Shown: positions 1 to 8,375 of the stretch, one piece after another
Layout: each line of letters opens with the position of its first letter
How positions within the stretch are numbered: the stretch's first letter is position 1
Origin: a virus
Strand: one strand, 5' to 3'
IMG/VR virus record: IMGVR_UViG_3300036715_001107
Span: 1-22,188 of that record
Length of the DNA stretch: 22,188 bases
Program-made: the position numbers and the translations under genes
Notes under the pieces: generated by a model
What the model was told of the DNA's origin: nothing
Databases searched by the model: none
Seen by the model: the letters and a program-made list of their open reading frames with translations, nothing else

Positions 1-745
1 ATGCACCTGAGCTTATATCAGCTGCTGGGCTACCTAGTGTTGGGAGAGAGACATTTGCATAACTAATTAAGTTACGCTGTAGTGCAAATAATTGCCAAGG
101 ATTAGCTGAAAGTGATACAGGGTCAACCCTTCCTTGGATGTACATGAATAAGGAAATACTCCCATTGAACCCCGATGTTAGCGTATCAGAACATCCAATA
201 TAGGTTGTTGTTCCAGCAGCATTTGTAGTAACCGTACCTGCGGAAGCACCTGATTGATTTACTCCATCAATGTAGATAAACCAGCTTATTCCATCAAATC
301 CATAGCATACTTTAAGTAATGTGCCAAGAGTTACGGCATTAATAGTTGATACCCTTGCGGATATAGAACCTGTTGATGTACTAGATACTATAGAAAGTTT
401 ACCTGATGTGCCTATGGTGAAAACCACATTATTTCCATTGGCAGAATAGACGACTATTCTGCCAGTGACAGCTGTAGGATTACATACTAAAACTGATGCC
501 CACGGTGTAGTTGGATTTACAAAACTAGGTGTGGCTAATGTACCTCTATCGGGAAGTGTGCTAACAAAAGTCCGTGTTAAACCTATTTGACCAACGCTTT
601 TAGTCGTTCCTGTATATGTAACTTGTTTCCCTGTACCAAAAATATCATAGTCTGAAACACCCAGCAGGAATCCATAAGCTCTGGATGCAATTGGAGCAAC
701 TTGACAAATACTTTGTGGTTGGCTTGTGCGTGGGGCTATAGCCAT
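1..745 (-). CDS. LamG/concanavalin A-like virion protein, partial (runs off left edge)
   Basis: The minus-strand frame is open from an ATG at 743-745 to the window edge, about 248 codons without a stop. The protein begins MAIAPRTSQPQS. Around residues 145-225 it shows the pattern of a LamG/concanavalin A-like jellyroll: a strand ending GFDGISWFIYIDG, a YIGC strand, then FNGSISLFMYIQGR followed by SANPWQLFA. That ending is common in phage LamG proteins. Such domains often sit in tail or head-decoration proteins and bind glycans; a surface role here is inference. It starts 1 bp after the stop of the preceding gene, so it is translated as part of the late operon. The C-terminus is outside the window. 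I am confident it is coding and fairly confident of the fold. Confidence 0.82.
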   Translation of the reverse strand, partial: MAIAPRTSQPQSICQVAPIASRAYGFLLGVSDYDIFGTGKQVTYTGTTKSVGQIGLTRTFVSTLPDRGTLATPSFVNPTTPWASVLVCNPTAVTGRIVVYSANGNNVVFTIGTSGKLSIVSSTSTGSISARVSTINAVTLGTLLKVCYGFDGISWFIYIDGVNQSGASAGTVTTNAAGTTTYIGCSDTLTSGFNGSISLFMYIQGRVDPVSLSANPWQLFALQRNLISYANVSLPTLGSPAADISSGA

Positions 746-746
746 A

Positions 747-1196
747 CTAAGCTACCGTATTGCTGATTTCAGAAGTACGAACGGTTCCAGAAGTGAGCGC
801 GACGCCAAGGTCATTTTTTAGGATGACTTTAAAAGCATAAGGAACATAGCCCAAGGAATAAAATACGCTAAATGTTCCGATCTGAGTGACGGAGGATGTG
901 TTCATTGGAACAGTACCTAAGAAGCGCAAGTTAGTCTCATCTGTCGTCGTTGTACCAGAAGTCGGCCCCGATCGGAAAGTAGAGCCATCTAAAGATTCTT
1001 GAATAAACGCGACAAGCTGCTTATTACCTGCGGGCGTACCAGTCGTAGCTGCACTAACCTCCACAATAACATCGATAGGTTGATTAGTATTGGGAGTATA
1101 AGTATTTGATACAACGTAGGTAGCAGAGGCAAGAGTAGATAAACCAGTGACAGTTAGGGCTACTGGTGCTGCTACAATTTGTTTTACGGTAGCCAT
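747..1196 (-). CDS. Putative virion protein of beta-sandwich type, function unknown
   Basis: 149 residues, rich in Thr, Ser, Val and Gly, with alternating hydrophobic strands and no membrane segment. The central part (QPIDVIVEVSA, GNKQLVAFIQESLDG, then VPYAFKVILKNDLG) resembles small beta-rich proteins encoded beside LamG proteins in many phage late regions. The start ATG shares one base with the stop of the gene before it (TAATG), and its own stop is 1 bp before the LamG gene. This suggests coupled translation and related roles in the particle. I cannot assign a precise function; a tail or capsid accessory protein is the best guess. Confidence 0.75.
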   Translation of the reverse strand: MATVKQIVAAPVALTVTGLSTLASATYVVSNTYTPNTNQPIDVIVEVSAATTGTPAGNKQLVAFIQESLDGSTFRSGPTSGTTTTDETNLRFLGTVPMNTSSVTQIGTFSVFYSLGYVPYAFKVILKNDLGVALTSGTVRTSEISNTVA

Positions 1197-1594
1197 TATA
1201 GTCCTTCCAGTGCTTGCGCAATCTGTGTTGCAGATACAGGGTCATCCAAGAAGCCCAACGCTTGCATGTTCGAAATACCTTGTGCGTAGGTGGGAAGTGC
1301 TACAGCTAACGCATCCATTTGAGCTTGTAAATATGCGTTGCCCAAATCGAGTCTTCCAGCATTAATGAGAACCATTGTCCATTTAATATTGGCATTCGAC
1401 GCGCCCATGGATTCCAGCGTGTCTAGAAAATCACCTCCCAACCCGTTAAACTCAGAAAGGAAAGTACCTACACCCACCTCTGTTTTAATACGCTTAATAC
1501 GACCTACCGAGACAAGTGCAGCAATTGCACCATCGTCTCGGTTAGCCAGCATTTCTGCTGTGCATTTAGCTTGGATTTCAGCAAGGAGAGTCAT
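1196..1594 (-). CDS. Conserved phage protein, unknown function (late operon)
   Basis: 132 residues beginning MTLLAEIQAK and followed by a mostly helical protein. The opening and the pattern of a dispensable-looking Ala-rich body with GRLDLGNAYLQAQMDALA recall a small phage family found among virion genes, but I know of no defined role for it. It lies 2 bp after the preceding gene and overlaps the next start by one base. No membrane segment, cysteine cluster or enzyme motif is visible. It could be a head-tail or tail accessory protein; that is inference from position only. Confidence 0.75.
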   Translation of the reverse strand: MTLLAEIQAKCTAEMLANRDDGAIAALVSVGRIKRIKTEVGVGTFLSEFNGLGGDFLDTLESMGASNANIKWTMVLINAGRLDLGNAYLQAQMDALAVALPTYAQGISNMQALGFLDDPVSATQIAQALEGL

Positions 1595-1596
1595 AA

Positions 1597-1788
1597 TTAC
1601 TCTGCCAAAAGCTCAATCTGATTTTCATTGAAATAACGCGATGCACTTGCACCTTCAGAGTCTTTCCATTCAACCAAAAATTGTAATTCGCCTGTTTCTG
1701 GGTCTGCATGAAATCCTGTAACCACACCTTTAATCTGTGTGGTAATCACTTGCTGGATTTCGTCACCTTTTTTAAATTTAACAGCCAT
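1597..1788 (-). CDS. Small SH3/Tudor-like beta-barrel protein, unknown function
   Basis: 63 residues starting MAVKFKKGDEIQQV. The frame extends upstream inside the preceding gene, but the ATG at 1786-1788 is chosen because it follows that gene's stop by 1 bp. The sequence KKGDEI, IKGVVTGFHAD, LQFLVEWKD and ENQIELL fits five short strands of an SH3- or Tudor-like barrel, as in small proteins that begin with a K-x-G-D strand. The fold call rests on this pattern alone. The role in the particle is unknown. Confidence 0.7.
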   Translation of the reverse strand: MAVKFKKGDEIQQVITTQIKGVVTGFHADPETGELQFLVEWKDSEGASASRYFNENQIELLAE

Positions 1789-1789
1789 G

Positions 1790-2362
1790 TTACATGCTCC
1801 CTGTATATGTGACGTTAAGTGTGTCCAAGTTAGCAACAGCTTTATTACCACCAGTAAAATCCCCTGCGCTGTAAAGCGTTCCTGTTGTAGAGTCAATTGA
1901 TGCACTACCTGCCATATTCATAAAACAGCCCGCTACAGTACCAGAGCTTGTAATTGCAAAAGAAGCAGCAGCACTCATTACTTTGGAACCAGCAGAAGCA
2001 GCAGACCAAGCAGGTGTCTTGCGAGAACCTGTGTAGGTTGGTGCGTTAGCTAGTCCCTGCTCCAACCAAGCAGCGTGAGAGGCTTGTGTATCGCCAATTA
2101 CAGCAGTTCCTACACCCTTTAAGCCCATTACAAGAGCAGCAGTATAAGCCGATCCTGCAAATAGTGTATCTAGTGCAAAATTTTTGCCAACAGTTGTAAC
2201 AAGGTTAGGCATTGTTTCCGACCATTTAATATTACCGTCTTTATCTAAACAAACAACATCATAACGGCCGTGAGCACGCATTTCTTCAGAAAGACTACCA
2301 CTCTTGCAGATACCAGCACTTGTGCCGTCTTCCGCATTTAACTTTTCAATTTCGAGTTTCAT
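1790..2362 (-). CDS. Putative head-associated structural protein downstream of coat gene
   Basis: 190 residues. The N-terminal part has a charged segment, then RYDVVCLDKDGNIKWSE and PNLVTTVGKNFALDTLF, a pattern I recognise from phage virion proteins encoded near the coat gene. The C-terminal two-thirds is rich in Ala, Gly, Ser and Thr and likely beta structure. A leader AGG lies about 7 bases before the ATG at 2360-2362. The position after the coat gene suggests a decoration, head-fibre or head-completion role, but no motif proves this. Confidence 0.7.
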   Translation of the reverse strand: MKLEIEKLNAEDGTSAGICKSGSLSEEMRAHGRYDVVCLDKDGNIKWSETMPNLVTTVGKNFALDTLFAGSAYTAALVMGLKGVGTAVIGDTQASHAAWLEQGLANAPTYTGSRKTPAWSAASAGSKVMSAAASFAITSSGTVAGCFMNMAGSASIDSTTGTLYSAGDFTGGNKAVANLDTLNVTYTGSM

Positions 2363-2391
2363 AATTTACCTGCAAGTGTGGTTAATAAATA

Positions 2392-2601
2392 TTACTGCGC
2401 CCAAGGCTGTTTAGCTTCAGCTTTAGCAGCAGCTTTTTCAGCTTTTGTCAAAGGCTTAACTTGTTCAACTTCGCCTTCTTTGTTGAACAATTTGTGAATT
2501 TCTTCATCAAAGTCTTCTTCATTGATTACAATGTAACCAGAAGGGTTTTCTTCGGAAACTTCACTTTGAATTTTTACTACAGGACAAGAATGTTGTGACA
2601 T
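2392..2601 (-). CDS. Small acidic/lysine-rich protein after coat gene
   Basis: 69 residues beginning MSQHSCPVVKI. A TTG codon four residues upstream is possible, but the ATG at 2599-2601 is preferred because GGAG sits 6 bases before it. The middle is acidic (NEEDFDEEIHKLF) and the tail is Lys/Ala-rich (KAEKAAAKAEAK). Small proteins with such tails often follow phage coat genes; none of the motifs is diagnostic. It lies downstream of the coat-gene terminator, so it is probably expressed at a lower level than the coat protein. Confidence 0.65.
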   Translation of the reverse strand: MSQHSCPVVKIQSEVSEENPSGYIVINEEDFDEEIHKLFNKEGEVEQVKPLTKAEKAAAKAEAKQPWAQ

Positions 2602-2630
2602 GATATGCTCCAAACTATATTAGAATTATA

Positions 2631-2662
2631 AATAAACCCCAAACCGAAGTTTGAGGTTTATT
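2631..2662 (-). terminator. UUCG hairpin terminator after coat gene
   Basis: On the minus strand a 14-bp stem (2662-2649 with 2644-2631), containing one G-T pair, is closed by C-TTCG-G, the very stable UUCG tetraloop. The 3' arm ends in GTTTATT and runs into a T/A-rich stretch. It sits 14 bp after the coat stop codon. A full six-T tract is missing, so it may terminate only in part or protect the 3' end of the coat mRNA. Confidence 0.8.
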
Positions 2663-2675
2663 CGTATTGTAGCTA

Positions 2676-3821
2676 TTAACCCAGAAGGATTGCGCTGTGC
2701 TGTTGCTTGACACCCTTAACACCCCATGCAGCAGAAACTTCATACTGCATTTGGCGATAAGCAGCATACATTGCAACTTCGAAGCTAATACCTGAACGTG
2801 GATCAGTTATAACCATACGATCGATAGCCATATCGCCTTCGTTTGGTAACGCAGGGGCACGAGTTGCAAGAACCAAGGAGCTACGGCAGAATGCAATGTT
2901 TGTTGTTGCAGTATTGCCAATAGTCATTGCTGTTGCAGAAGTAGGGATTGCTTGACGCAAGCCTGGAGCACCAATTGAAATAGTGCCAGGAGAAGCTACA
3001 CCTGCCACAACAACATACTTATTAGTGTCACCAGCAAAAGTAACTGTGTCACCTGCAAGCACTGTGCCAGTACCAGTAATCAAAGGAATATCTGTTACGC
3101 CAACAGCAAAACCAGCAGCAGTAGAAGTATAAGCAGTGCCTGTACCCTTAGTTGCAGCAGCAATACCAGCGGACTCATGGAAAGAAAAACCATGAACGTC
3201 AATTAGCTCACCTGAACGCAAAGTTAAATCCGTACCAGATTCGTTTGCTTTTGTTAACTGTGTTAATGTGCGCAATTTTGCACCAGCACTTGTACCAATA
3301 ACCATACAACGATCTGAAAGCGGAGCACCATTATCGTCCAAAATCTTACGAACGTTTGCAGTATCAGACAAATCAGTTGCAAACGGTGTACTGCCAGCAG
3401 TACCATAAGAACGGCTTGATGCTACAACAGCAGCGCGAATTAAGTCAACTTCCATTTCGTTTACAAGCGTGCGGATTGCTTGTGTAATCTGGTCTTGTTG
3501 AATACGTGCAGCACCATTACCAGCGTTATTAACGCCTAGTGTTTGTTCGCCGTTCCACAAGAATGGAACACGGCGAGATTTGGTAATGGTGAGTTGTGTA
3601 CCGTCAACAATTTGATCGCCATCGTTAGGTGGCAATTGGCCAGGGGTAATGTCTGTTGCAACACTTTGACGAGTATTGAAAGACTGGACAACTTGACCTA
3701 CTGCTACGCGACTTACGTCTGCATCAAGTGTTGCGCAAGGAATTGCACCCACTAATTCGCGGGAAACAACATCCAACGATTTAAACAGTGGGCCAATTAG
3801 ATTGGTGAGTGTATTTGCCAT
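2676..3821 (-). CDS. Major capsid protein, P22 coat-protein type (HK97 fold)
   Basis: 381 residues. The opening MANTLTNLIGPLFKSLDVVSREL, the segment VPFLWNGEQTLGVNN near residues 85-100, DQITQAIRTLVNEMEVDL near 110-127, and the end with AFCRSSLVLATRAPALP, DPRSGISFEVAMYAAYR and a final SAILLG match the P22-like coat family. Residues about 235-300 form a Gly/Thr/Val-rich beta insertion, which suits the inserted domain of this group. It forms the icosahedral shell around the scaffold and joins the portal vertex. AGGA lies about 10 bases before the start. It follows the scaffold-like gene by 15 bp and is followed by a strong terminator, as expected for the most abundant protein. Confidence 0.92.
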   Translation of the reverse strand: MANTLTNLIGPLFKSLDVVSRELVGAIPCATLDADVSRVAVGQVVQSFNTRQSVATDITPGQLPPNDGDQIVDGTQLTITKSRRVPFLWNGEQTLGVNNAGNGAARIQQDQITQAIRTLVNEMEVDLIRAAVVASSRSYGTAGSTPFATDLSDTANVRKILDDNGAPLSDRCMVIGTSAGAKLRTLTQLTKANESGTDLTLRSGELIDVHGFSFHESAGIAAATKGTGTAYTSTAAGFAVGVTDIPLITGTGTVLAGDTVTFAGDTNKYVVVAGVASPGTISIGAPGLRQAIPTSATAMTIGNTATTNIAFCRSSLVLATRAPALPNEGDMAIDRMVITDPRSGISFEVAMYAAYRQMQYEVSAAWGVKGVKQQHSAILLG

Positions 3822-3836
3822 GATTTTTAGTTCCTA

Positions 3837-4631
3837 TTAATCTATAATTTTGATACCGCTTGCAATAATTGCTCCTTTTTCGTGAGCAGGAATATTGTCA
3901 AAATCGGCGCGTTTAATTACTTTACCAGTGCCACTGGAATCGCGGACACCACTTGAACCGCTACCGCTTGTACCCATTGGGAACCAGTGAGGCTTGAGTT
4001 CTTTTTGCAAATCGAACCATTCGGAAGGACTGAACGGGGACTTACCGTCTTTTCCTAGCACTGGAACACCTTCGGTATCCAGTTGTACTGCATTGCCTTT
4101 AGCATCCAACGAAAAAATGTTACGAGCGTGTAACAAAGCATCGTCTACTGCTGCTGTATGTAAACCTTTTGCAGCTTGACGAATCTGGTTGTCCAATACG
4201 CTACCCTTGTAAGTATCCGCACGAGCAGCTTCAGCTTTAGTCAATAAACGCTCTGCTTCTAACTGCGCCAAGTGGTCAGCTCTCATGCGCTCTGTGTACT
4301 TATGAATAACTTCGTTTTTACGACCTTCTGAAAACGCTTTAATATCTTCATCGTGATCTAAACGATTTTGTATTTCTTTAATCTTTTCAGGATCAATGTC
4401 CCCAAATAACTTCAAACGATCGCTTGTTGTTTTCATTTTACCAAGCAATTCAGCATTCTTTGTTTTTAAACCCGAAGTAGCTGCTTCCACTGCTGCATCA
4501 ATCTTTGCTTGCAAAGCTATTGCTGCTTGTTGTGCAGCTAACGCTGCTTCTGCTGCTGGATCGTTTTCACGTATTTCTAAAACTGTTGTCCGGTGACTTG
4601 TGCTGTATGCTGCTTTTTTATTTGAGTTCAT
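3837..4631 (-). CDS. Capsid scaffolding-like protein
   Basis: 264 residues. Residues about 25-140 are Ala/Glu/Lys/Leu-rich and predicted helical or coiled coil (AALAAQQAAIALQAKIDAAV, then KTKNAELLGKMKTTSDRLK). The C-terminal third contains SPSEWFDLQKELKPHWFP followed by a Gly/Ser linker and a short basic end. This architecture and the place between portal and coat gene are typical of phage scaffolding proteins, which direct coat assembly and are then released. A strong AAGGGG site lies 7 bases before the ATG. I see no protease domain. The family cannot be named from sequence alone. Confidence 0.75.
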   Translation of the reverse strand: MNSNKKAAYSTSHRTTVLEIRENDPAAEAALAAQQAAIALQAKIDAAVEAATSGLKTKNAELLGKMKTTSDRLKLFGDIDPEKIKEIQNRLDHDEDIKAFSEGRKNEVIHKYTERMRADHLAQLEAERLLTKAEAARADTYKGSVLDNQIRQAAKGLHTAAVDDALLHARNIFSLDAKGNAVQLDTEGVPVLGKDGKSPFSPSEWFDLQKELKPHWFPMGTSGSGSSGVRDSSGTGKVIKRADFDNIPAHEKGAIIASGIKIID

Positions 4632-4656
4632 TTAATTCCCCTTGGGAGTTGATTAA

Positions 4657-4671
4657 AAGGACTTAGTCCTT
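4657..4671. repeat. 15-bp palindrome in scaffold-gene leader
   Basis: AAGGACT and AGTCCTT face each other around a single T. It lies 26-40 bp before the scaffold start codon, in the 5' leader of the transcript from the putative late promoter at 4708-4736. It could be a leader hairpin or a protein-binding site; nothing shows which. Confidence 0.4.
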
Positions 4672-4707
4672 ACAAGTGTAATCCTTAAGAATAGATTTAC
4701 AGTAGCG

Positions 4708-4736
4708 AGTATATTACTCCAAGAAAAACAATGCAA
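4708..4736 (-). promoter_or_regulatory. Putative late promoter for scaffold and coat genes
   Basis: Read leftward: TTGCAT (4736-4731), a 17-bp spacer, then TATACT (4713-4708), five of six matches to the sigma-70 -10 box. The first box is extended on both sides as CTTGCATTGTTT, the same 12-mer found before the terminase genes. Its -35 part is weak for plain sigma-70, which would fit an activator-dependent late promoter. Confidence 0.6.
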
Positions 4737-4754
4737 GCATTATTTGCATTGTTT
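4726..4754 (-). terminator. Hairpin with T-run after portal gene
   Basis: A perfect 11-bp inverted repeat (4754-4744 with 4736-4726) with a 7-nt loop is followed on the minus strand by TTCTT; counting the arm end, five T in a row precede the C. The stem is AT-rich, so termination would be modest. Its 3' arm contains the -35-like box of the promoter above, so termination of the portal transcript and initiation of the scaffold/coat transcript share DNA. Confidence 0.5.
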
Positions 4755-4771
4755 CATATATGACCACACAA

Positions 4772-6274
4772 TTATTTATTTTGAAGCTGTGTTATCGTTG
4801 GAGCAGGTGTTGCGGGAGTTGCTTTTCCTTTAGGTGACTTAACTTCCTGATTGCCCGGAGTTGTTGGCGCATCTAGCATAGGAGGTGGATTTGCGTCAAG
4901 TTCTTTCTGCTCCTCTTCCACTGTTTTATCCGTAGGAACAATTTCACCCTTCTTCAAATTAGCAAACATTGTGTCGTAACTGTACGCACCATTTTGCCAT
5001 CCAGCAATAATAGCAGTAAGCGTTAACGCATCCATTGGTACAGCAAAGAAGTCTCTGTTCAAAGCAAATTTAACATCTTTCGTTGGCGCACCAGCAAATT
5101 CACAAAATGTTTTTAAAGCTTTCTCAACACCAATAGAAATAGCTTGTGCAACACTGGATAACATACTTTGCTCACCGCCACGGTGTATAGCTGCTGTATT
5201 AGCGGACTCTACCCCACCCTTTTGTGCTTCTAGCATACGAGCGCCAAGAACTGCCATATAATTTTCTTTTTTACTTAGGTTATCGCATAGGGACTGCAAA
5301 CCCTGACCAGTAAATTCCAAATAGGTAGCTTTAGCATCAGGTCTTGGAAATACCCAAGCTGTCATGCTGCCAATATAAAAACTTGTATTTTCAGTTTCAG
5401 GTGTATAGCCGCTAATGACTGGAGTTGGTAACCCTGTGAAGTGACAACCATGCTCGTAGTCCGCTGTTGTTCTGTAATGAGATAAATTCATATCTACTAA
5501 GTCAATAAGTGGCGGTTCATCTACGCACCAGCTAACATCATCAACACCAATAAACTGGAAAGGTATTGTGGTTAGAAGTTTACCACCAACCATAGGGAAA
5601 GAGGTACTCTCTAAAACGTCATCGCCTTTTTCGTTTATTGTAAAGATACGAACGCGGTACATAACGTCTGTACCATCAGCAGTATCTATTAAATCTAAAA
5701 CACGGTATTGTATTTTATCAGCATCCGCAAATTCGTTAAGTGCTACGCTGACAATTTCTTTCAAAACAACTTTGGAAAGAATTGTTTTATTTTTGATAGT
5801 CTTTGTTTTCCAATTTATAATACTTTGCGCTTTATAAAGTTTCATTGACGGACGGAAATTACCTATAATTGCGTCCGCTGCTGTAGCGCCTAATGGCGCA
5901 ATAGGGAAATCCACAAATACACCAACACGCCCTACCTTTAAGCATTCCTCGGAAAGCTCCAAAGCAAAGATATGTAAGGACGTACCAGACATTGTAATGT
6001 CTTCAGTCATTTCCTTAATAACTTCGGGAACTATTACCGCTGGAGGTTTGCGAAATAGCATACCTTGCAAGCCTACCACTGTTCGCCAAGTTGCATTGTA
6101 AAACGGGGTTCGTCCCAAATAAGACGAATAGTCTTTAGCGTTCTGTTCGCCTAAAGCAGGGAGGTATGCTGTACCCATAGCATGTATAGCATCTTGCCCA
6201 TCGCAAACGTCTGTACAACGAGACCATTTGTTTAGCATGAGTGTATATTCGGGATGTTGGTGTGCAACTGTCAT
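4772..6274 (-). CDS. Portal protein (DUF4055 type)
   Basis: 500 residues. The N-terminus has HPEYTLMLNKWSRCTDVCDGQDAI, YLPALGEQNAKDYSSYLGR and FYNATWRTVVGLQGMLFRKPP, the hallmark opening of DUF4055 proteins, which are encoded beside terminases and act as portals. The portal is the dodecameric ring at one capsid vertex through which DNA is pumped and to which the tail attaches. The C-terminus is Pro/Thr/Lys-rich and probably disordered. It starts 1 bp after the large terminase stop. No frameshift or missing part is visible. Confidence 0.88.
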   Translation of the reverse strand: MTVAHQHPEYTLMLNKWSRCTDVCDGQDAIHAMGTAYLPALGEQNAKDYSSYLGRTPFYNATWRTVVGLQGMLFRKPPAVIVPEVIKEMTEDITMSGTSLHIFALELSEECLKVGRVGVFVDFPIAPLGATAADAIIGNFRPSMKLYKAQSIINWKTKTIKNKTILSKVVLKEIVSVALNEFADADKIQYRVLDLIDTADGTDVMYRVRIFTINEKGDDVLESTSFPMVGGKLLTTIPFQFIGVDDVSWCVDEPPLIDLVDMNLSHYRTTADYEHGCHFTGLPTPVISGYTPETENTSFYIGSMTAWVFPRPDAKATYLEFTGQGLQSLCDNLSKKENYMAVLGARMLEAQKGGVESANTAAIHRGGEQSMLSSVAQAISIGVEKALKTFCEFAGAPTKDVKFALNRDFFAVPMDALTLTAIIAGWQNGAYSYDTMFANLKKGEIVPTDKTVEEEQKELDANPPPMLDAPTTPGNQEVKSPKGKATPATPAPTITQLQNK

Positions 6275-6275
6275 G

Positions 6276-7760
6276 TTAAGCTCCGCCGATTCTAACTTTA
6301 AATACTTTATGGTCTGCTGCTAATACGCGATAACGCATTTCATCAGCAATATGATCTTCTACATCTGTATCAATATCGTCAGGGTCTTTTGTGTCCCTTG
6401 CAATATGTGGTATTGTACGAATAAAATCTCTACAGGTGTCAAAAATAACTAAGCCGGGCTTATCTGTATCGTCTTCACCTGTTGCAGACAAACGATCTCT
6501 AGTTAGTTCCCAACCATTCTTTCTACTGCCGGGTTTCTTATCAGCTGGGTTCCAAAACACACCTTCCGACTCCATGTTCTGCCCAATAGACGCATCGTCT
6601 GTTACAGCGTAAATTGCACTATCTGCAGGCCCTATATTAACACGGTTTTCAATCCGCATTAAACGTTCTCTAGACATAATACCAATGGCAACATTCTTTG
6701 CTGTCATTCTTAAACCTTCGTTTGGCTTGCCTGTACTACCGTACCACTCACCAATGCGAATAAGTGTGCCACGAGGAAAGCTACGGTTAGTGCCATCTTT
6801 CATTATAGCGTCAGTACCATCCGTCTGCGCCCACCAGCCAACACTAAACGGTTTACTGGAACCCCAATCGAATGCTCTATCAATTTTCCAGCTAGAGGGA
6901 ATATCAAACGGTTTACAAACATGCTTTTTAGCATTCCACAAATCATCGAACATACCACCAGACGTAATATCCCAACTACCTTCTAGCCAAGCTTTACGTT
7001 TATTCTCATCCGTAATAGATGCAAGTGTTTGTATGTACTCTTCGCCTAAGTACGGGTTCTCTTTAATAGAGCCAAACAAAGCGACACGCTTATTACCTTT
7101 AGGGTCAGTAATAACTTTCCCGTAAGGTGCAGGGTCAATAAAATAATTTTTAACCCACGCATGGCCAACACCATAAGGGTTAGTTGAACTACGAATAAGA
7201 CGAGGTATGTGTGGTAACTCTGCTGTGCCTTGGAAACTAGAACGATTTGTCGACTTCATAGACTCATAGCAAGCAATGGAAGGCCAACTTGTAAGTTCTT
7301 CCCATCCAACAAATGGGTACTCGTGTCCATGGTATGACCAATAGTCTTCCTCATTTTCAAATGCACGTAACAGTAACTCTTCGCCAGTAGGCCAAACCCA
7401 TTTAAGATTGCTACTTCCTGCAAGAAAGCGAGGTGCTTGTGCTGAACGATTAAACCACCTTTTAGACTTAGCGATAATATCGTCCAAGTGTTTGTAGTTT
7501 CGTCGAAATATAACGCCCCGCCAGTAATCTCCATAACCTCGTCCGCAATATTGAGCAAACGCCATTAGCATTGCATCGGTTTTTCCAGGCCCCCTTGTTC
7601 CAGCAAAACAAACTTCTCTAATCGGGCTTTGCAAAAATAAACTTTGAGATCCGGGCAGTGCTTTCCAGACTGGCGGAATAATGAGTTTATTTTGCGGTAA
7701 AGCAAGCGTATTAGATTGCGGTAAAGCCAGCATATTAGAGCTTGGAGCAAAAACTGACAT
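6276..7760 (-). CDS. Terminase large subunit (packaging ATPase and nuclease)
   Basis: 494 residues. Walker A is GTRGPGKT at about residues 54-61 and the Walker B/catalytic Glu segment is PFVGWEEL at 149-156. The nuclease half has its acidic triad in FDWG (Asp298), GPADS (Asp380) and VEDHIADEMRY (Asp469/Asp473), giving an RNase H-like fold. Together they translocate DNA into the prohead and cut it at the headful or cos site. The N-terminus carries a short repeat, LALPQSN then LALPQN. The start codon shares one base with the stop of the small subunit. Confidence 0.93.
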   Translation of the reverse strand: MSVFAPSSNMLALPQSNTLALPQNKLIIPPVWKALPGSQSLFLQSPIREVCFAGTRGPGKTDAMLMAFAQYCGRGYGDYWRGVIFRRNYKHLDDIIAKSKRWFNRSAQAPRFLAGSSNLKWVWPTGEELLLRAFENEEDYWSYHGHEYPFVGWEELTSWPSIACYESMKSTNRSSFQGTAELPHIPRLIRSSTNPYGVGHAWVKNYFIDPAPYGKVITDPKGNKRVALFGSIKENPYLGEEYIQTLASITDENKRKAWLEGSWDITSGGMFDDLWNAKKHVCKPFDIPSSWKIDRAFDWGSSKPFSVGWWAQTDGTDAIMKDGTNRSFPRGTLIRIGEWYGSTGKPNEGLRMTAKNVAIGIMSRERLMRIENRVNIGPADSAIYAVTDDASIGQNMESEGVFWNPADKKPGSRKNGWELTRDRLSATGEDDTDKPGLVIFDTCRDFIRTIPHIARDTKDPDDIDTDVEDHIADEMRYRVLAADHKVFKVRIGGA

Positions 7761-8314
7761 TATTTCATTTCAAATGGTTGAGCTTCATCGGGTGCAACAT
7801 TAGTTGAGCCTACTAAAGCGTCCTGTTGTGCCGCAGCTTGCTCTTCCCATTGCTCAGGTGTCAATAAGCCAGGAATGACAAATGTACCAGCGCCAGTTAA
7901 GTTTGCGGTCAGTTCTGTTTTAACAGGAACGTCCATACCATGTAGAGAAGCAAGTTTTGCTAAAGCTGTTACGCGAGCAGCTTGACTACAGCCTGGCCCT
8001 TTGTATGCAGCTTCTTTAAGCAAAGATGTAATAATAAACTGCTTCATGTCCGCAGAATCTTCTTCAGCTGGACTACCTACTGTAACTTTAGAACGTTCTT
8101 TTTCGTTAATGCGGTTCAGTACATATGCTTCTTCTAAAAAGCGAGTGCTATATTCCTTAGCATGAATTGGGCCGTAGCCGATACGTGTACACGCAGCTAA
8201 AGAATCGTAATCAATTAGGTATGCATCTACGAATTGATTACGCAATGCTTTTTCAGCGCCGGACAAGTTGTCCATCACTGGTAATTTCATTGGTTGATAA
8301 TCGTCTTCGGACAT
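7760..8314 (-). CDS. Terminase small subunit
   Basis: 184 residues. Residues about 20-75 (RNQFVDAYLIDYDSLAACTRIGY followed by AKEYSTRFLEEAYVLNRI) form the helix-turn-helix region typical of small terminases that recognise the packaging site. The centre is helical and probably oligomerises. The Gln/Glu/Ala-rich tail after TPEQWEEQ is likely the flexible contact to the large subunit. Position directly before the large subunit, with a TAATG overlap, supports the call. The pac or cos site itself cannot be identified here. Confidence 0.85.
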   Translation of the reverse strand: MSEDDYQPMKLPVMDNLSGAEKALRNQFVDAYLIDYDSLAACTRIGYGPIHAKEYSTRFLEEAYVLNRINEKERSKVTVGSPAEEDSADMKQFIITSLLKEAAYKGPGCSQAARVTALAKLASLHGMDVPVKTELTANLTGAGTFVIPGLLTPEQWEEQAAAQQDALVGSTNVAPDEAQPFEMK

Positions 8315-8345
8315 AATATTCCCGCTTGCATTGGATAATGTTTGG

Positions 8346-8375
8346 AGTGTATTGCAGAAATGCGAAACAATGCAA
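8346..8375 (-). promoter_or_regulatory. Putative late promoter for terminase-portal operon
   Basis: Read leftward: TTGCAT (8375-8370), 18 bp, then TACACT (8351-8346). The upstream box lies in the 12-mer CTTGCATTGTTT, shared exactly with the scaffold promoter. It is 32 bp or more before the small terminase start, a normal leader length. Confidence 0.5.

Noticed and set aside
1789-1905. N-terminal extension of the 63-residue protein
   Set aside because: It would lie inside the preceding gene without a ribosome site; the ATG 1 bp after that gene's stop is the natural start.
3543-3755. Plus-strand open frame inside the coat gene
   Set aside because: Antisense to a confident coat protein gene, no ribosome site, no family resemblance. 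The same holds for antisense frames in the scaffold, portal and terminase genes (for example 5568-5837 and 6685-7125).
7256-7750. Two minus-strand frames within the large terminase gene
   Set aside because: They are off-frame shadows of the terminase coding sequence.
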